DNA of 64,000 bases from Allocoprococcus sp004560705. GTDB taxonomy: Bacteria > Bacillota > Clostridia > Lachnospirales > Lachnospiraceae. Within the stretch, counting starts at the first letter, position 1. Every line of letters starts with the position of its first letter. The DNA lies in assembly GCF_052065755.1 (NCBI RefSeq), contig NZ_JBQHTK010000014.1:7433-71432 (forward strand), read 5' to 3'. Below the pieces are notes generated by a model that saw only the letters and a list, made by a program, of their open reading frames with translations, was not told the DNA's origin and did no database searches. Both the position numbers and the translations under genes were made by a program. This document shows positions 44,567 to 53,338 of the stretch, in pieces.

Positions 44567-44613
44567 AAAGGCATTGCATGCGAACATCACAAAGCATGGC
44601 AATGCCTTTTTTT
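44567..44613 (+). terminator. Intrinsic terminator after the aminotransferase gene
   Basis: AAAGGCATTGC (44567-44577) pairs with GCAATGCCTTT (44599-44609), with further T to 44613. Confidence 0.88.
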
Positions 44614-44640
44614 GTTCCATGCATTTGAGAAAATGGTCCA

Positions 44641-44669
44641 TTGGATTATTGTGAGTTGTCATGTATATA
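44641..44669 (+). promoter_or_regulatory. Weak candidate promoter for the 95-residue protein gene
   Basis: TTGGAT (44641-44646) and TATATA (44664-44669) with a 17-base spacer; TATAAT two bases further would need 19. The gap 44614-44763 holds nothing else that I can identify. Confidence 0.35.
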
Positions 44670-44763
44670 ATAAAATGAGCTTGCTATTTTTGTGATTTGG
44701 CAGTATATTTCTTTCAAATGGTTCCGTATATAAGGCGGTTATTTACAATGGAGGGATAAATCA

Positions 44764-45051
44764 ATGTTGAAACGGATGCAGCTTTTTCCGCTGAATTTTT
44801 ATAAAAAGGCAAAGTTTAACGGAAGTATGGGAAAGATGAATTTCCGACTGGGAAAAGAAGAAAAAGAATCTGAGGATGGCGAGAAGGAGACGATCCTTCT
44901 GGGTACGGTCTGGGAAGGACCGTACAATTACGACAACACTCCGGAGGAAAAAAAAGAGACGAAAGAATTTGCCTTTGCAGAAGAAGGAATCTGCGAAGCG
45001 CTGGACTGGTTTAATGAAAAAGGAAAAGAATATAACGGAAACATAGGATAG
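44764..45051 (+). CDS. Hypothetical protein, 95 residues
   Basis: I do not recognise a family. The protein has no hydrophobic segment; it begins with a basic, aromatic stretch (MLQLFPLNFYKKAKFNG-like) and is acidic afterwards, with LLGTVWEGPYNYDNTPEEKKE and a C-terminal helix EGICEALDWFNEKGKEY. AATGGAGGG precedes the ATG, supporting translation. It is 65 bases before a D,D-carboxypeptidase gene, with which it may be co-transcribed. Likely cytosolic. Confidence 0.65.
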   Translation: MLKRMQLFPLNFYKKAKFNGSMGKMNFRLGKEEKESEDGEKETILLGTVWEGPYNYDNTPEEKKETKEFAFAEEGICEALDWFNEKGKEYNGNIG

Positions 45052-45116
45052 AAGGTTCTATTTTAATGCGGCATGGCATTTATTAGTAACAGACGAATTG
45101 GTGAAGGAGCTGTTTT

Positions 45117-46346
45117 ATGCGTAGATTTTTGGCTGTATTTCTGGGAATCGTACTGTGCCTGCAGACGAGTTATAGGATGCCATGCTTGGTCAGCCTGGCG
45201 AATGAAGAAACGCAAACAACCGGCAATATCCAGGATGATTCCGGGGAAAAAGAAAAAAATACAGAAGAACTTGGTATTTCCGCAGAGTCAGGAATAATTA
45301 TGGAAGCTTCCTCCGGGAAAGTTCTCTATGAGAAGGAGGCCGACAAGGAGCTTCCGCCTGCGAGTGTGACCAAGATCATGACACTTCTGCTCATTTTTGA
45401 TGCTCTTGAGAGTGGACAGATCCATCTGGAGGATGAGGTGACGACTTCCGAGTATGCGGCATCCATGGGCGGATCCCAGGTGTTTCTGGAACCGGGAGAA
45501 AAGCAGAGCGTGGAAACTATGATCAAATGCATTTCTGTGGCAAGTGCGAACGACGCCTGTGTGGCAATGTCCGAATTGATCTGTGGCAGTGAGCAGGCCT
45601 TTGTACAGAAGATGAACGAACGTGCCAAGGGGCTTGGAATGGAACATACTCATTTCGTAAACTGCAACGGACTGGATACGGACGGACACCTCACGACCGC
45701 AAGAGATATCGCACTGATGTCTCGGGAACTCATCACAAAATATCCAGAGATTCATAAGTATTCGATGATCTGGATGGAAAATATCACCCACACGACTGCT
45801 AAAGGAACCAGCGAATTCGGTCTCACCAACACCAATAAATTGATTCGCCAGTACGAATACGCGACAGGACTGAAGACCGGCTCCACCAGTAAGGCAAAGT
45901 TCTGCCTTTCGGCAACGGCTGAAAAAGACGGGATTGAAATGATCGCTGTTGTCATGGCTGAGCCGGATTCCAAAACCCGTGTCAAGGATGCGATTTCTAT
46001 GCTGAACTACGGTTTTGGAAAATGCAGCCGCTTCGTCGATGAAAATGTGCTTGAGGAGCCGATTTTTGCGGAAGTGACCAGGGGAATCGAAAAACAGGTT
46101 GAAGGCGAAGCCGAGAATTCCTTTCAGTATGTGGATGTCACAGGTGCAGATCTGAATGCCATAACGAAAGAAACAACGGTGGAACAACTCGATGCACCGG
46201 TGAAACAGGGCGATACCATCGGGCAGGTAAGTTACAAGCTGAACGGAGAAAAGATTGGTGAAGTTGCCATTTATGCAAAAGAAGATGTCGGAGCGATGAC
46301 ATTTTTTTCGGCATTGCTGGACGTATTGGAAGAAATGACAGTTTAA
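45117..46346 (+). CDS. D-alanyl-D-alanine carboxypeptidase (penicillin-binding protein 5 type)
   Basis: Serine peptidase that trims the terminal D-Ala of peptidoglycan stem peptides outside the membrane. The first ~28 residues are a signal peptide. Catalytic motifs are SVTK at 83-86, SAN at 143-145 and KTG at 253-255, followed by a beta-rich C-terminal domain (PBP5_C). Length 409. GGAGC precedes the ATG. The stop codon at 46344-46346 is followed without any gap by an in-frame fragment of an unrelated surface protein. Confidence 0.93.
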   Translation: MRRFLAVFLGIVLCLQTSYRMPCLVSLANEETQTTGNIQDDSGEKEKNTEELGISAESGIIMEASSGKVLYEKEADKELPPASVTKIMTLLLIFDALESGQIHLEDEVTTSEYAASMGGSQVFLEPGEKQSVETMIKCISVASANDACVAMSELICGSEQAFVQKMNERAKGLGMEHTHFVNCNGLDTDGHLTTARDIALMSRELITKYPEIHKYSMIWMENITHTTAKGTSEFGLTNTNKLIRQYEYATGLKTGSTSKAKFCLSATAEKDGIEMIAVVMAEPDSKTRVKDAISMLNYGFGKCSRFVDENVLEEPIFAEVTRGIEKQVEGEAENSFQYVDVTGADLNAITKETTVEQLDAPVKQGDTIGQVSYKLNGEKIGEVAIYAKEDVGAMTFFSALLDVLEEMTV

Positions 46347-46670
46347 GGAGATGCAACGGAAATTCAGGAAAATGCTTTCGAAGGAGTTACGGCTACAGCT
46401 TTCTATCCCGGCGGGAATGAGACCTGGACAAGCGATGTGATGCAGAACTACGGCGGCACCATCACCTGGAAACCTTTCTGCAAAGAGCATGCGTGGGGTG
46501 AATGGACTGTTACCACCGAGCCTACCTGTACCGAAAAGGGTGAGGAAACCAGAACCTGCACTGTTTGCAAGGTTACCGAAACCCGCGAGGTAGATGCTCT
46601 GAATCATAAGTGGGACGATGGCGTTATCACCACAGAACCGACAGAAGATGCCGAGGGAGAAAAGCCCCGG
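46347..46670 (+). pseudogene. Fragment of a BspA-like leucine-rich-repeat surface protein
   Basis: Directly after the carboxypeptidase stop, and in its frame, the sequence reads GDATEIQENAFEGVTATAFY, then WTSDVMQNYGGTITWK, then HAWGEWTVTTEPTCTEKGE. This matches the last leucine-rich repeat and the Cys-containing C-terminal repeats of large secreted proteins of gut Clostridia. There is no start or 5' part. The match fades after GEKP at about 46670, where a GC-rich inverted repeat (CCCCGG 46675 / CCGGGG 46698) lies. It appears to be a relic of insertion or recombination. Confidence 0.7.
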
Positions 46671-46792
46671 TCAAAGCGAAGTTTACCCTCGGTCTGGCCG
46701 GGGTTCTATTGTGACGGACCATACGATCATCGGTTAGAAGAATTAATAAATCAGGTGTACAAATATTCAAAAATCAGATATGATATAAGTAC

Positions 46793-47169
46793 CATGGAAA
46801 TGCTGGGTTTGAAACTGTAAGAAAAGGAATATATGTAGATAAGACAGGGTTGATATCGTTTATTAACAGTACACTTGGAACAAGCGATAAGATGACATGT
46901 GTAAGCAGACCATGACGTTTTGGAAAATCATTTGCAGCAAAGATGCACGTGAGGAATTTGTTCGTGCTGTAACTACAGGGAAGCATACAGAAATTGCAAA
47001 GCTGATTCGTAACTCTGATCATCTTCTGGATGCTACATTGAATATGGATGCGGAAGAGGTGGCTGCTGCAATTAAGGATTATGGGGCAGATATTCTGTTG
47101 GTTGGAATTAATTACGATCCGAAGAGCAAAGAACATTCCTGTATGATAGAACGGGTAGAACGAGATTAA
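46793..47169 (+). pseudogene. Decayed AAA-ATPase-like / PD-(D/E)XK (DUF1703) protein gene
   Basis: The frame starting at 46793 reads GNAGFETVRKGIYVDKTGLI and then MTCVSRP, the N-terminus of the AAA-ATPase_like family. A TGA at 46913-46915 replaces the expected arginine codon before RFGKS (Walker A area). A deletion at about 46936 joins to a middle segment (REEFVRAVTTGKHTEIAK), and another deletion at about 47075 joins to the C-terminal YGADILLVGINYDPKSKEH. A nonsense change and at least two deletions make it a pseudogene. Such genes occur in many copies in gut Clostridia and Bacteroides. Confidence 0.8.
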
Positions 47170-47193
47170 GATGACTTTAAGGAGATTTGCAGA

Positions 47194-48078
47194 ATGATAT
47201 ATTTACTGGCTGCCCTCATAGCGGCAGTGCTGCTCATATTAGCTGAAATATACCGGGAGACACATCGGTTTGTAGTGACGGAATACGAGATCAGGACACC
47301 GAAGCTTCCTCCTGAAATGGAAGATAAAAGAATCGTATTTTTAAGTGATCTTCATAACCGCGAATACGGAGAGGAGAATGGTAAGCTTCTGGAAAAGATT
47401 CGGGAGCAGAAACCGGATCTGATCCTCTGCGGCGGGGATATGCTTGTGGCAAATAGAAATACGCATGGCGGCAGGGAGAGTTCCTGGGGAAAGGCGGCAG
47501 AATGCATGAAAAAACTGACCGAATTTGCCCCGGTATATTGCGCGCTCGGAAACCATGAACAGAGGATGCTTGAGGATCCGGAAAATTACGGCGACAGCTA
47601 CTGGAAATATAAGAAAGAACTGGAACAGGCCGGAATCCATTTTCTGATCAATGAATCCTGCGAGATGGAATGGGAAGGCACTCGGGTTCTTCTGTATGGA
47701 ATGAAGATGCCTTCGGAATGTTATGCCAGATTCGGCAGGATGGAGCCTTCCCTGCAGGATATGAAAGACGGACTGGGACAGGCAGATCCGCAGGCATGGA
47801 ATGTTCTGATGGTGCATCACCCGGAATTTGTCACGATCTACAAAGAATGGGGAGCGGATCTGATTCTTTCCGGTCACCTTCACGGGGGCGTTATGCGGCT
47901 CCCTGTACTGGGAGGCGTCATCAGCCCTCAAGTAGGGCTGTTCCCGAAATATTCCGGCGACTGCTACAAAGAGGGAGATACAAGTATTGTAGTCAGCAAA
48001 GGACTGGGGACGCATACGATCAATATCCGTCTGTTCAATCCGGCGGAGCTGATCGTGCTTCATATTCATGGAATGTAG
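47194..48078 (+). CDS. Membrane-anchored metallophosphoesterase
   Basis: Calcineurin-like phosphoesterase of 294 residues. An N-terminal hydrophobic segment (residues 2-18) anchors it. Metal-binding motifs are in order: FLSDLHNREY, GGDML, GNHE, MVHHPEF and GHLHGG. The family resembles YaeI/UDP-2,3-diacylglucosamine hydrolase-like enzymes; the substrate is unknown. AAGGAG precedes the ATG. It stands between decayed genes and scpA. Confidence 0.9.
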   Translation: MIYLLAALIAAVLLILAEIYRETHRFVVTEYEIRTPKLPPEMEDKRIVFLSDLHNREYGEENGKLLEKIREQKPDLILCGGDMLVANRNTHGGRESSWGKAAECMKKLTEFAPVYCALGNHEQRMLEDPENYGDSYWKYKKELEQAGIHFLINESCEMEWEGTRVLLYGMKMPSECYARFGRMEPSLQDMKDGLGQADPQAWNVLMVHHPEFVTIYKEWGADLILSGHLHGGVMRLPVLGGVISPQVGLFPKYSGDCYKEGDTSIVVSKGLGTHTINIRLFNPAELIVLHIHGM

Positions 48079-48221
48079 AAGAATGATTTATGCCTGTGGA
48101 TATTGCCATGGGCTTATTTCAGTGGATTTGTAAGATCTATTTGCCCGAAAGCCAGAAGTGTGTTACACTGTTCTAGTGCACGGACACGCTTTGATTCGAC
48201 AGACGGAAAGGCAGTAAGAAT

Positions 48222-48989
48222 ATGGGAATTCCGGTAAAACTGCAGGTGTTTGAGGGGCCGTTGGACCTTCTTCTGCATCTGATTGATAAAAATAAAATAG
48301 ATATTTACGATATTCCGATCGTGGAAATCACCAACCAGTATATGGAATATATCCGAGATATGGAACGGGAAGATCTGAACATTATGAGTGAATTCCTGCT
48401 GATGGCAGCCACGCTTCTGGACATTAAGTGCCGTATGCTCCTGCCGAAGGAAGTCAACGAAGAGGGCGAAGAAGAGGACCCGAGACAGGAACTGGTGGAA
48501 CAGCTCCTCCAATATAAGATGTACAAATATATGTCTTATGAGCTTCGGGATCGTCAGGTAGACGGAGAGAAGATTTATTACAAGGAGGAAACGCTTCCCG
48601 ATGTTGTCAAGAGCTATGTCGAGCCTGTGGATCTGGATGAGCTTCTCGGGGATCTAACCCTTTCGAAGCTGAATGACATTTTCCAGGAAGTATTAAAACG
48701 ACAGACGGAGAAGACGGATCCAATCCGAAGTAAATTCGGAAAGATTGAGAAGGAAGAAGTGACATTGCCTGAGAAACTGAATTATGTGGAAGAGTATGCG
48801 AAAGTACACCGCAACTTCAGCTTCCGGGATCTACTTACTAGACAGGCATCCAAGGTCCAGGTGATCGTTACATTTCTTGCAATATTAGAACTTATGAAAA
48901 TCGGAAAGATTACGATTTATCAGGAACATACGTTTGATGATATACTGATTACCTCGAACGAGAATGAAGGGGAACATAATGAAGATTAA
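48222..48989 (+). CDS. scpA: Segregation and condensation protein A
   Basis: Kleisin subunit of the SMC-ScpAB condensin. The N-terminal VFEGPLDLLLHLIDKNKIDIYDIPI and EFLLMAATLLDIKCRMLLP segments and the C-terminal winged helix with FLAILELMKIGKI identify it. It is 255 residues, a normal size. GACGGAAAGG lies upstream. It overlaps scpB by 11 bases. Confidence 0.96.
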   Translation: MGIPVKLQVFEGPLDLLLHLIDKNKIDIYDIPIVEITNQYMEYIRDMEREDLNIMSEFLLMAATLLDIKCRMLLPKEVNEEGEEEDPRQELVEQLLQYKMYKYMSYELRDRQVDGEKIYYKEETLPDVVKSYVEPVDLDELLGDLTLSKLNDIFQEVLKRQTEKTDPIRSKFGKIEKEEVTLPEKLNYVEEYAKVHRNFSFRDLLTRQASKVQVIVTFLAILELMKIGKITIYQEHTFDDILITSNENEGEHNED

Positions 48990-49548
48990 ACAGCTGCAAG
49001 GCATAATCGAGGCGATTTTATTTGCCATGGGTGATTCGGTTGAAGTCAGCAAGATCGCTGCGGCAATCGAACAGGATGTGCCAACTACAAAGAAAATCAT
49101 TCACAACATGATGGACCAATATGAGAAGGAAGGCAGGGGAATCCGCATCATTGAACTGGAGGATTCCTTTCAGCTTGCCACGAAGCCGGAAATGTATGAG
49201 TATTTGATCCGGATCGCCAAGCAGCCAAAGCGCTACGTCCTCACCGATGTCATGCTGGAGACGCTTTCGATCATCGCGTACAAACAGCCGGTTACCAGAC
49301 TGGAGATCGAGAAGATCCGTGGTGTGAAATCAGACCATGCCGTGAATAAACTGATCGAGTACAATCTTGTCTGTGAGGTGGGAAGGCTCGACGCACCGGG
49401 GCGACCGTTGTTATTCGGAACCACTGAAGAATTTCTTCGAAGATTCAGCGTAACGTCGCTGGATGAGCTGCCGGGAATCGATGCGGAGAAGATGGAGACA
49501 TTCAAAGAAGAGGCCGAAGACGAAGTTCAGCTGAAGCTGGATATATAA
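48979..49548 (+). CDS. scpB: Segregation and condensation protein B
   Basis: Partner of ScpA in chromosome condensation. Two winged-helix domains are seen, with AILFAMGDSVEVSKIAAAI at the start and LETLSIIAYKQPVTRLEIEKIRGVKSD in the middle, then GRPLLFGTTEEFLRRF. ATG 48979 lies behind AAGGGGA within the scpA end; ATG 48964 is an alternative. Length 189. Confidence 0.95.
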   Translation: MKIKQLQGIIEAILFAMGDSVEVSKIAAAIEQDVPTTKKIIHNMMDQYEKEGRGIRIIELEDSFQLATKPEMYEYLIRIAKQPKRYVLTDVMLETLSIIAYKQPVTRLEIEKIRGVKSDHAVNKLIEYNLVCEVGRLDAPGRPLLFGTTEEFLRRFSVTSLDELPGIDAEKMETFKEEAEDEVQLKLDI

Positions 49549-49581
49549 CCGGGACAGAGGTATTATACATGTAAAAAGCAG

Positions 49582-49641
49582 AAAGCTGCAGAAATTGTAG
49601 GAAACAGGATCATTCCTGTATACATTTTCAGCAGCTTTTTT
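49582..49641 (+). terminator. Intrinsic terminator of scpAB
   Basis: AAAGCTGC (49582-49589) pairs with GCAGCTTT (49631-49638) as the base of an interrupted stem whose inner part pairs GAAA with TTTTC and AGGAA with TTCCT, followed by six T. Confidence 0.75.
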
Positions 49642-49804
49642 AGTTGCTGTGCAGACTCCCAAAAGGTTCGGTAATCAATAGCTTCATAGAGAAATTGGAA
49701 GAAAGAAGATGCATGGAGAAAAGCACCCGTTCATACGATAGGATAGAGGAAAATAATGTCCTCAAGAGGAGCTATGATATGATTCGAATAGGGAGATGTG
49801 CGTA

Positions 49805-51169
49805 ATGAAAAGAATCCGGAATCTTATATCGGTCACCTGCATTTTCATCATATCCATTAATCTCATCGTGATGCCGCAGCTTGCCGGGACTGAAGAAATA
49901 CTCCATGCGCTGGCTTCTGACGAGGTATGGGAAGTGAATCAGGCATCTCAGGAATCAGTGAAGGAAGAAGAAGCAGCAGGTTCCCTGCCGGAAGAGCTGC
50001 AGAATCTGCATGCCATTTCCGCTGTGCTGATGGATGCCAAGAGCCGGCGTGTCCTGATCTCGAAGGGCGGGCAAACCATGCGGCCGATGGCAAGCACGAC
50101 AAAAATCATGACCTGTATCCTTGCCCTGGAAGCGATGAACGCGGAGAATGAAAGCGCGGAGAATGAAGGTACACAGATGGAAAGTGCCGGGGAAATTGTA
50201 ACCGTATCGAAGAATGCTGCTTCTCAGCCTAAGGTCCATTTGCAGATGGCAGAAGGAGAACAGTATTATCTTGAAGATCTCTTGTATTCCCTGATGCTCG
50301 AATCACACAACGACAGTGCAGTTGCCATCGCCGAGCATATTGCTGGCAGTGTGGAACAATTTGCCGAGAAAATGAATGAAAAGGCAAAAGAAATCGGGTG
50401 TACCAATGCCCATTTTGTGACGCCAAACGGACTGGACGCGGAAGATGACGGCGGAAAGCACAGCATTTCGGCTGCCGATCTGGCAAGGATCATGAGCTAC
50501 TGCATTCTCGAATCACCAAAAGCAGAAGAATTTCTGGGGATCACACAGCAGAAAAGCTATTCTTTTTCCAATGTCGAAGGGACAAGGAATTTTACCTGCA
50601 CAAACCACAACTTGTTCCTGGATATGATGGAGGGAGCCATTTCAGGAAAAACCGGGTTTACAGGAGAAGCAGGGTATTGTTATGTGGGAGCACTGGAGAA
50701 TGGCGGAAGAACCTTTGTCGTTGCGCTTCTGGGCTGTGGATGGCCCAATAACAAAAGTTATAAATGGGTTGATACCAAGAAATTGATGCAGTATGCGCTG
50801 AAGACGTATCAGTACCGCGATGTATGGAAAGAGCCGGCGCTCAGGGAAATTACCGTGGAAAATGGAATTCCGGATGATCAGGAGCTGTTTGGGGATGCAA
50901 AATCCACGCCGGTCCTGCAGACAGAGGAAGGAAAACAGAAGGAACTGCAGGTTCTTTTATCGGAGTCGGAACAGGTAGAGGTGACTGTCTGCCAGGAAGA
51001 AACAATGCAGGCACCGGTGACGAAAGGAACAGAAGCGGGCTATGTATGCTATACTTTGAATGGAGAAGTACTAAAAAAGTACCCTCTGGTCATTGAAGAG
51101 GAGATTCCGGTGAAAAACTATGCCTGGGTATTCCGAAAAATCTGTAAAAAATACATGATGATAAATTAG
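49805..51169 (+). CDS. D-alanyl-D-alanine carboxypeptidase (DacF/PBP5 type)
   Basis: Second penicillin-binding carboxypeptidase in the window. A signal peptide (ISVTCIFIISINLIVM) is followed by STTK at 97-100, a SHN motif (ESHNDSAVAIAEH), KTG at 282-284 (GKTGFTGEAGYC), and a C-terminal PBP5-like beta domain. A hydrophobic-poor tail ends in a basic stretch. ATG 49805 is 9 bases after GGGAG; ATG 49796 abuts it. Such enzymes act in vegetative wall or spore cortex trimming; nothing here tells which. Confidence 0.92.
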   Translation: MKRIRNLISVTCIFIISINLIVMPQLAGTEEILHALASDEVWEVNQASQESVKEEEAAGSLPEELQNLHAISAVLMDAKSRRVLISKGGQTMRPMASTTKIMTCILALEAMNAENESAENEGTQMESAGEIVTVSKNAASQPKVHLQMAEGEQYYLEDLLYSLMLESHNDSAVAIAEHIAGSVEQFAEKMNEKAKEIGCTNAHFVTPNGLDAEDDGGKHSISAADLARIMSYCILESPKAEEFLGITQQKSYSFSNVEGTRNFTCTNHNLFLDMMEGAISGKTGFTGEAGYCYVGALENGGRTFVVALLGCGWPNNKSYKWVDTKKLMQYALKTYQYRDVWKEPALREITVENGIPDDQELFGDAKSTPVLQTEEGKQKELQVLLSESEQVEVTVCQEETMQAPVTKGTEAGYVCYTLNGEVLKKYPLVIEEEIPVKNYAWVFRKICKKYMMIN

Positions 51170-51179
51170 ATCAATTAAA

Positions 51180-51209
51180 TTGCTTAAATTTGTCGCTGGA
51201 CTTTATAAT
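51180..51209 (+). promoter_or_regulatory. Candidate distal promoter of the leuA-araC fusion gene
   Basis: TTGCTT (51180-51185) and TATAAT (51204-51209) with an 18-base spacer, directly after the carboxypeptidase gene. Confidence 0.45.
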
Positions 51210-51275
51210 ATAGATGTGTTAGGATATGTGAGTACAACAAAATAGAGCAAGAACATTGACGAATATTTATGAATT

Positions 51276-51304
51276 TTGCGCGAAGACTGAAAAATTCCTA
51301 TAAT
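51276..51304 (+). promoter_or_regulatory. Candidate proximal promoter of the leuA-araC fusion gene
   Basis: TTGCGC (51276-51281), 17-base spacer and a perfect TATAAT (51299-51304). A small inverted repeat, CTGAA (51287-51291) and TTCAG (51304-51308), overlaps the -10 and could be an operator. Confidence 0.55.
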
Positions 51305-51349
51305 TCAGACAAATTACATTCTTGAGTATTTATAGAAGGAGAGAACACG

Positions 51350-53338
51350 ATGAAGAATTTTGAAAAGTATGAAAGACAATATTTTATGCCGCCGGAAGTC
51401 AGTTATGACTGGGCGAAGAAGGATTACATTGAGAAACCACCGATCTGGTGCAGTGTGGATCTGCGTGACGGCAATCAGGCACTGATCGAGCCGATGAGCC
51501 TGGAGGAGAAGCTGGAATTCTTCCAGTTGTTAGTTAAAGTCGGATTTAAAGAGATCGAAGTCGGTTTTCCGGCAGCATCCGAGACAGAATATCAGTTCAT
51601 GCGCACTTTGATCGAGAAGAATATGATTCCGGACGATGTGACCGTACAGGTACTGACTCAGGCACGTGAACATATCATCAAGAAAACATTTGAAGCAGTA
51701 AAGGGAGCGCCCCATGCGGTTGTACACCTTTACAATTCGACATCCGTTGCTCAGCGTGAGCAGGTGTTCCGCAAGAGTAAAGAGGAGATCAAGAAGATCG
51801 CGATCGACGGAGCGAAACTTTTGAAGACACTGGCGGATGAGACAGAAGGAAATTTCACCTTCCAGTACAGTCCGGAAAGCTTCCCGGGAACCGAAGTGGA
51901 TTACGCAGTGGAAGTGTGCAACGCCGTTCTGGATGTATGGCAGCCGACCCCGGATAAGAAAGCAATCATCAACATTCCGACAACCGTAGAGAACGCAATG
52001 CCACATGTATTTGCAAGCCAGGTAGAATATGTAGACAAACACCTCAGCCATCGCGATGGCGTGATCCTCTGCCTGCATCCACACAATGACAGAGGATGTG
52101 GTGTGGCAACCGCAGAGCTTGGTGTACTTGCCGGAGCAGAGCGTATCGAGGGAACGCTGTTTGGAAATGGAGAACGTACCGGTAACGTGGACATTATCAC
52201 ACTGGCTATGAACATGTTCTCACACGGTGTTGATCCGGGACTGGATTTCTCCAACATGATGGAAATCCGTGAGACCTATGAGCGTCTTACCAGAATGCAT
52301 GTTTACGAACGTCAGCCGTATGCAGGAGATCTGGTATTTACCGCATTTTCCGGATCCCATCAGGATGCGATCGCGAAAGGTATGGCCTTCAGGGAAGAGA
52401 AAGAATGCGATAAATGGACGGTTCCGTATCTGCCGATCGATCCGAAAGATGTGGGACGTACCTATGACAAGGATGTTATCCGTATCAACAGCCAGTCCGG
52501 TAAGGGCGGCGTCAACTACATATTAAAGCAGAACTTCGGTATCAATCTGCCGAAGGAGATGAAGGAAGAAGTGGGATATCTCGTAAAAGATGTATCCGAC
52601 AAGGCTCACAAAGAGCTGACTCCGGAATGGGTTTACCATATTTTCGAGGACAATTATGTCAATTACAAAGGTGTCTTTACGATTGATGAGTGTCATTTCA
52701 AACAGGAAGACGGAATCCTTGCGACAGCAACCATTTCGCATGCGAACAGCAAACGGATCGTGACAGCATCCGGTAATGGACGTCTCGATGCGGTAAGCAA
52801 TGCGATCAAGCAGTATTTCAACATCAGCTACGAGCTGTCCTTCTATGAAGAACATTCTCTGACAAAGGGATCTTCTTCCAAGGCATGTGCATATGTCGGT
52901 ATTATCTGCAACGGACATACATACTGGGGAGTCGGCATTGATGCAGACATTATCCACGCATCCATCGATGCACTGGCAGTTGCGGTTAATAAAATTGAAG
53001 AGATCAAAACAGCAGATGAGTGTAAGGACGAACGTATGCTTGAGATCATGAATTATATTCAGGCAAACTATCTGGATGTTTCTCTGGATGACCTCTCTGA
53101 GAAATTCTTCCTTTCCAAGCCGTACCTGTCCAAATACATCAAAGAAAAATCAGGTATGACGTTCGGGGACATCGTAAAGAAAGTCCGTATGAAAAAAGCC
53201 AGAGCCATGCTTAAGAGCAGCAGTATGACCGTGGAAAATATCGCGCTTTCTGTTGGATATCAGAACGTGGAGCATTTTAACCGGCTGTTCAAAAAAGCGT
53301 ATAATATGACACCGGTACAGTTCCGGAATCAGAAATAG
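51350..53338 (+). CDS. leuA: 2-isopropylmalate synthase fused to a C-terminal AraC-type DNA-binding domain
   Basis: Residues 1-~400 are the DRE-TIM catalytic barrel of the long-form LeuA (acetyl-CoA + 2-oxoisovalerate to 2-isopropylmalate): SVDLRDGNQAL, HLYNSTS, FQYSPESFPGTE and the metal-binding HPHNDRGCG are all present. Residues ~430-555 are a complete LeuA dimer/leucine-binding domain (ASGNGRLDAVSNAI ... YWGVGIDADI). From residue 563 (base 53036) the frame continues into 100 residues with the two helix-turn-helix motifs of AraC/XylS proteins (VSLDDLSEKFFLSKPYLSKY; NIALSVGYQNVEHFNRLFKK; MTPVQFR). Nothing suggests a frameshift or a missing stop. GAAGGAGAG precedes the ATG. No other leu gene is adjacent. 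Confidence 0.93.
   Translation: MKNFEKYERQYFMPPEVSYDWAKKDYIEKPPIWCSVDLRDGNQALIEPMSLEEKLEFFQLLVKVGFKEIEVGFPAASETEYQFMRTLIEKNMIPDDVTVQVLTQAREHIIKKTFEAVKGAPHAVVHLYNSTSVAQREQVFRKSKEEIKKIAIDGAKLLKTLADETEGNFTFQYSPESFPGTEVDYAVEVCNAVLDVWQPTPDKKAIINIPTTVENAMPHVFASQVEYVDKHLSHRDGVILCLHPHNDRGCGVATAELGVLAGAERIEGTLFGNGERTGNVDIITLAMNMFSHGVDPGLDFSNMMEIRETYERLTRMHVYERQPYAGDLVFTAFSGSHQDAIAKGMAFREEKECDKWTVPYLPIDPKDVGRTYDKDVIRINSQSGKGGVNYILKQNFGINLPKEMKEEVGYLVKDVSDKAHKELTPEWVYHIFEDNYVNYKGVFTIDECHFKQEDGILATATISHANSKRIVTASGNGRLDAVSNAIKQYFNISYELSFYEEHSLTKGSSSKACAYVGIICNGHTYWGVGIDADIIHASIDALAVAVNKIEEIKTADECKDERMLEIMNYIQANYLDVSLDDLSEKFFLSKPYLSKYIKEKSGMTFGDIVKKVRMKKARAMLKSSSMTVENIALSVGYQNVEHFNRLFKKAYNMTPVQFRNQK

Noticed and set aside
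45288..46607. 439-codon minus-strand frame opposite the first carboxypeptidase gene
   Set aside because: Antisense to a gene with all catalytic motifs; no independent support.
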